The translations under genes and the position numbers were made by a program. A DNA stretch of 64,000 nt from positions 868,001-932,000 of the forward strand of contig NZ_JACSCW010000001.1 in NCBI RefSeq assembly GCF_014333585.1, given 5' to 3'. This document shows, piece after piece, positions 61,340-64,000 of this stretch. The DNA is from Hymenobacter sp. BT188 (GTDB taxonomy: Bacteria; Bacteroidota; Bacteroidia; Cytophagales; Hymenobacteraceae). Within the stretch, counting starts at the first letter, position 1, and every line of letters starts with the position of its first letter. The notes beneath the pieces are model-generated. The model was given only the letters and a program-made list of their open reading frames with translations, searched no databases and was not told the DNA's origin.

Positions 61340-62881
61340 ATGAAACGAACTCGTACTCCGCTCTTCTATCGGGTGGCTGCCGTGGGGGCAAGCACTTGGT
61401 TGTTGCTGGCCGTACCAGGGCTGGCTCAAACGACTACACCCGCTCAGCCGCCCGCCGGCACGATGGCAGCATCTGTGCCTAGCGGCCCTTGGACGCTACA
61501 ACGCGCCGTGGATTACGCCGTGCAGAACAACTTGAATGTGCGCCAAAGCACGCTTTCGTCCCAGCTTTCGGATGCTGATCTGCGCCAGAGCCGGGCAGCC
61601 ATACTGCCCACCGCCAATGCCAGTGGTACCCAGGTTTGGAACTATGGCACCAGCGTTAACCCACTGACCTTCGAGTTTCAAAATCAGACAACGCGGGCCA
61701 ATAATTTCTCGGCCAACTCGCAGATCACGGTGTTTTCGGGGTTTCAGATTCGCAATACAATCAAGCGTAATGTACTTAACTATCAAGCCAGCCTAGCCGA
61801 TATCGAGCAGGCGCGCAATGACTTGTCGCTGGACGTAGCGGCAGCGTTTCTGCAACTGGTGCTCAACCAGGAGCTAGTGCGCACCAACGAGCTGCGCGTA
61901 AACACCACCCAGCAGCAGGTAGATCGTACCAAGAAGTTGCTCGCCGCAGGTAGCGTAGCCGAAAGCAACCTGCTCGACTCGCAAGCCCAGCTGGCTTCCG
62001 ATGAGCTGAACTTGGTGACAGCGCAAAATCAGCGCGATATCTCACGCTTGCAATTGGCTATTTTACTCAACCTGGACCCAAGCGCCGCTGCAACTTTGCA
62101 AATCGAAGCCCCCAATCTACCCGATCCCGATGAAGAGGAGCAGCTCACCCTCGATCCGGTAGCTGTGTACCAAACGGCGCAGGGCTTTCTGCCTCAAGTA
62201 AAAGCGGCCGACCTGCGCGTGCAAAGCTCTATTCGCGGTGTTGAAGTGGCCCGGGGGGCTTATTACCCGCGTTTGTTCTTTAGCGCCAGCATCTTCTCTG
62301 GTTTCTCCTCGGCACGCCAGTCACGCGTACTCACCGGCGACTCTACGGAGGCAGGTCGATTGCCCGTATTCCAGTTTGATCCTCTGACTGGGCAGCCCCA
62401 ACTCACCAATTTCGCGGTGCTCACACCCCGGCAGCCCAACTTTGATATTCTGGCTTCGTCCTTCAGCAATCAGTTGAAAGACAACTTGGGACGGGCACTT
62501 CAGTTTTCACTGCAAATCCCCATTCTTAACGGTTTGCAGGTCCGGACCAACGTGCAGCGCTCCCAGATTGCGGTGAAGCAGGCCGAGCTACGAGCAGCCC
62601 AGACGCGCTTGCAGCTACAGCAAACCATTCAGCAGGCCTACGCCGATGCGTTGGCAGCCCAGCGCCGGTTTGCCTCGGCCAGCCGTCAGGTTCAAGCCCT
62701 GACCACCGCCTACCGCAATGCTGAAATTCGCTTCAATAACGGCTTACTGAACGGCACGGAGTTCAACATCGCCAAGAACAACCTCAACGGAGCCGAGTCG
62801 AGCATGATTCAGGCGAAGTATGAGTTTATATTCCGTCGGAAGGTGTTAGACTTTTATCAAGGCAACCCACTGACTTTATAA
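61340..62881 (+). CDS. TolC-family outer membrane efflux protein
   Basis: 513 aa. Signal peptide to about residue 30 (LLLAVPGLAQ). The two repeated TolC halves are visible as long amphipathic helices, with the AVDYAVQNNLNVRQS start and LALDVAAAFLQLVLNQELV-type helices in each half. It forms the outer-membrane channel of a tripartite exporter. It lies 217 bp upstream of a periplasmic adaptor on the same strand. Confidence 0.94.
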   Translation: MKRTRTPLFYRVAAVGASTWLLLAVPGLAQTTTPAQPPAGTMAASVPSGPWTLQRAVDYAVQNNLNVRQSTLSSQLSDADLRQSRAAILPTANASGTQVWNYGTSVNPLTFEFQNQTTRANNFSANSQITVFSGFQIRNTIKRNVLNYQASLADIEQARNDLSLDVAAAFLQLVLNQELVRTNELRVNTTQQQVDRTKKLLAAGSVAESNLLDSQAQLASDELNLVTAQNQRDISRLQLAILLNLDPSAAATLQIEAPNLPDPDEEEQLTLDPVAVYQTAQGFLPQVKAADLRVQSSIRGVEVARGAYYPRLFFSASIFSGFSSARQSRVLTGDSTEAGRLPVFQFDPLTGQPQLTNFAVLTPRQPNFDILASSFSNQLKDNLGRALQFSLQIPILNGLQVRTNVQRSQIAVKQAELRAAQTRLQLQQTIQQAYADALAAQRRFASASRQVQALTTAYRNAEIRFNNGLLNGTEFNIAKNNLNGAESSMIQAKYEFIFRRKVLDFYQGNPLTL

Positions 62882-63098
62882 GCAAGTTGGAGTTCGCGCT
62901 TAGGCTGCAAAGCAATGGGGCAAAAAAAGCCCCCCAGCCGTCGGAAAGCCCTCAGCGCGGGTGAAATAGATGGAAAAAAAGGCCGTGCGAAGCTCCAGCG
63001 TAAGACAGCCATAGAAAACCAACTACAGGGTCGCCCTTTCTTTAGTATTAATTGATTTATTTGCCTTCTCTTTCCCTACGCTGGACTTCTTTTCGAAC

Positions 63099-64000
63099 AT
63101 GAAAAACAACCGCTTACTATACATTCTGCTGGGAGTACTGGTGTTATTAATAGCCGGGTACATGGTGGCCAAGAAGCAGGGATGGATAGGCCAGCCTGCT
63201 GGTACCGAAGTCATTACGGCTAAAGCTGGGCTAGCTACTATCGTAGAAAAGGTAAGTGCCTCGGGCAAAGTGCAGCCCGAAACAGAAGTAAAAATCTCGC
63301 CCGACGTATCGGGTGAAATCACGGAGCTGTATGTGGCCGAAGGCGACTCAGTGAAAAAAGGCCAGCTCCTGCTACGTATCCGGCCCGATAACTACCAGGC
63401 CATGGTAAACATGCAGTCGGCGACCGTAAACACCCAGCGGGCCAATGTTGGCCAGACCCGGGCGCGGCTTCAGCAGCTGATGGCGAATGCCAAGCAAACG
63501 GAACTGGCTTATCGTCGGAACGCTTCGCTCTACAAGCAGAAAGTGATTTCTCAGGCCGATTACGAGGCCAGCAAAGCGGCCTACGATGCCAGCCAGGAAG
63601 AAATAAACAGCGCCCGCCAGAGCATACGCGGCGCGCAATCTGGGGTCGCCAGTGCGCAGGCATCGCTGGATGAGGCCCGCCGCAACTTGGAGAAAACCAC
63701 CATTTACGCTCCCGTAAGCGGCACCGTCAGCAAGCTGAACGTGGAGCGCGGTGAGCGGGTGGTAGGCACGTCGCAAATGGCCGGTACCGAAATAATGCGC
63801 ATCGCCGACCTCAACTCCATGGAGGTTCGGGTAAACGTAAACGAAAACCAAATCATCGACGTGAACCTGGGCGACTCGGTAAATGTGGATGTAGACTCAT
63901 ACGCCAACAAGGACGAGAAATTCCGGGGCATCGTGACCAGCGTGGCCAACACGGCCAAAGACGCGCTGACGGCCGAAGCCGTTACCGAATTTGAGGTACG
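63099..64000 (+). CDS. Periplasmic adaptor (HlyD/MacA-type) of an efflux system, partial
   Basis: About 300 codons are visible; the gene continues past the right edge. An N-terminal anchor (LLYILLGVLVLLIAGYMVA) is followed by the lipoyl half-motif EVKISPDVSGEITELYVAEGDSVKKGQLLLRI, a coiled-coil hairpin (about residues 100-195), the second lipoyl half (TTIYAPVSGTVSKLNVERGERV) and a beta-barrel part. It links the TolC channel to an inner-membrane pump, which should be encoded next; MacB-type or RND is not decided here. Confidence 0.92.
   Translation, partial: MKNNRLLYILLGVLVLLIAGYMVAKKQGWIGQPAGTEVITAKAGLATIVEKVSASGKVQPETEVKISPDVSGEITELYVAEGDSVKKGQLLLRIRPDNYQAMVNMQSATVNTQRANVGQTRARLQQLMANAKQTELAYRRNASLYKQKVISQADYEASKAAYDASQEEINSARQSIRGAQSGVASAQASLDEARRNLEKTTIYAPVSGTVSKLNVERGERVVGTSQMAGTEIMRIADLNSMEVRVNVNENQIIDVNLGDSVNVDVDSYANKDEKFRGIVTSVANTAKDALTAEAVTEFEV

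Larger units (their letters stand above)
1296..62940. repeat. Dispersed G-rich motif, consensus CTGGGGGGC(A/T)TTTT, about 55 copies
   Basis: Copies on either strand near 1297, 3289, 3901, 4687, 5711, 7762, 8309, 8632, 9084, 10732, 10756, 11288, 11507, 16807, 18550, 23695, 24356, 26954, 27152, 28181, 30567, 31319, 32203, 33873, 34793, 35793, 36400, 36424, 38299, 39916, 41008, 41414, 41837, 43972, 44145, 47331, 49063, 49725, 49742, 50838, 52313, 52687, 53521, 53581, 53605, 54086, 54483, 54685, 57071, 57320, 58410, 59402, 60270, 60388, 61169 and 62926. Found within genes and between them. See findings. Confidence 0.85.

Noticed and set aside
1..64000. tRNA, rRNA, CRISPR array, integrase or insertion sequence
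   Set aside because: None seen on either strand; repeated motifs here are too short and irregularly spaced for CRISPR, and no transposase or integrase protein is encoded.

Overview
The window looks like chromosomal DNA of an aerobic, GC-rich member of the Bacteroidota, most like Hymenobacter or a close relative. The grounds are a SusC/SusD pair, a TamL-like lipidated BamA/TamA protein, many Bacteroidetes-type lipoproteins, DUF4394 and DUF2911 families, LytTR and TPR-histidine-kinase signalling genes, and high GC. I saw no rRNA, tRNA, CRISPR array, complete insertion sequence or prophage. All assignments come from reading the sequence; no database search was run.

Layout. 1-11.7 kb: partial TamL, gluconokinase, retropepsin-like protease, LytTR protein, lipocalin-like lipoprotein, TPR histidine kinase, beta-propeller, BLUF photoreceptor, lipoprotein esterase and a SpoU-type RNA methyltransferase. 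11.9-14.7 kb: an FG-GAP lipoprotein and a gene-poor stretch. 14.7-23.4 kb: a four-gene alpha-glucan locus on the minus strand (susC, susD, GH13, GH65). 24.1-26.7 kb: a recombination scar where two 5'-truncated genes meet head to head, followed by a DUF4394 lipoprotein. 27-46 kb: a stress island. 46-53 kb: Gfo/Idh/MocA oxidoreductase, two more DUF4394 proteins and an ECF sigma/anti-sigma-like/beta-barrel operon. 53.6-64 kb: mainly metabolic genes (CoA-binding protein, FAD enzyme, old yellow enzyme, aldo/keto reductase, DUF2911, tryptophan 2,3-dioxygenase, serine dehydratase beta subunit) and the start of a tripartite efflux system.

The most interesting part is the 27-46 kb island. It holds seven two-domain universal stress proteins, a Ca2+-type P-type ATPase, a Na+/Ca2+ antiporter, a truncated-hemoglobin-like protein, an Hsp20, a beta-CASP nuclease, a LOG-family protein, phosphoenolpyruvate synthase, and two single-helix miniproteins of 33 and 31 aa. 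Six perfect TGAT-N4-ATCA palindromes, the FNR/CRP-type operator shape, lie in its intergenic regions, four of them about 90-116 bp upstream of a start codon. The gene mix resembles the mycobacterial DosR dormancy regulon (Usp proteins, HspX, CtpF). I infer an oxygen- or redox-responsive survival regulon controlled by a CRP/FNR-family protein encoded outside the window.

Two genome-scale features stand out. A G-rich/T-rich motif, consensus CTGGGGGGC(A/T)TTTT, occurs about 55 times on both strands, in genes and between them, and in four places two copies face each other to form a terminator hairpin. A 40-bp perfect inverted repeat encloses a second, related imperfect hairpin at 57.1-57.3 kb.
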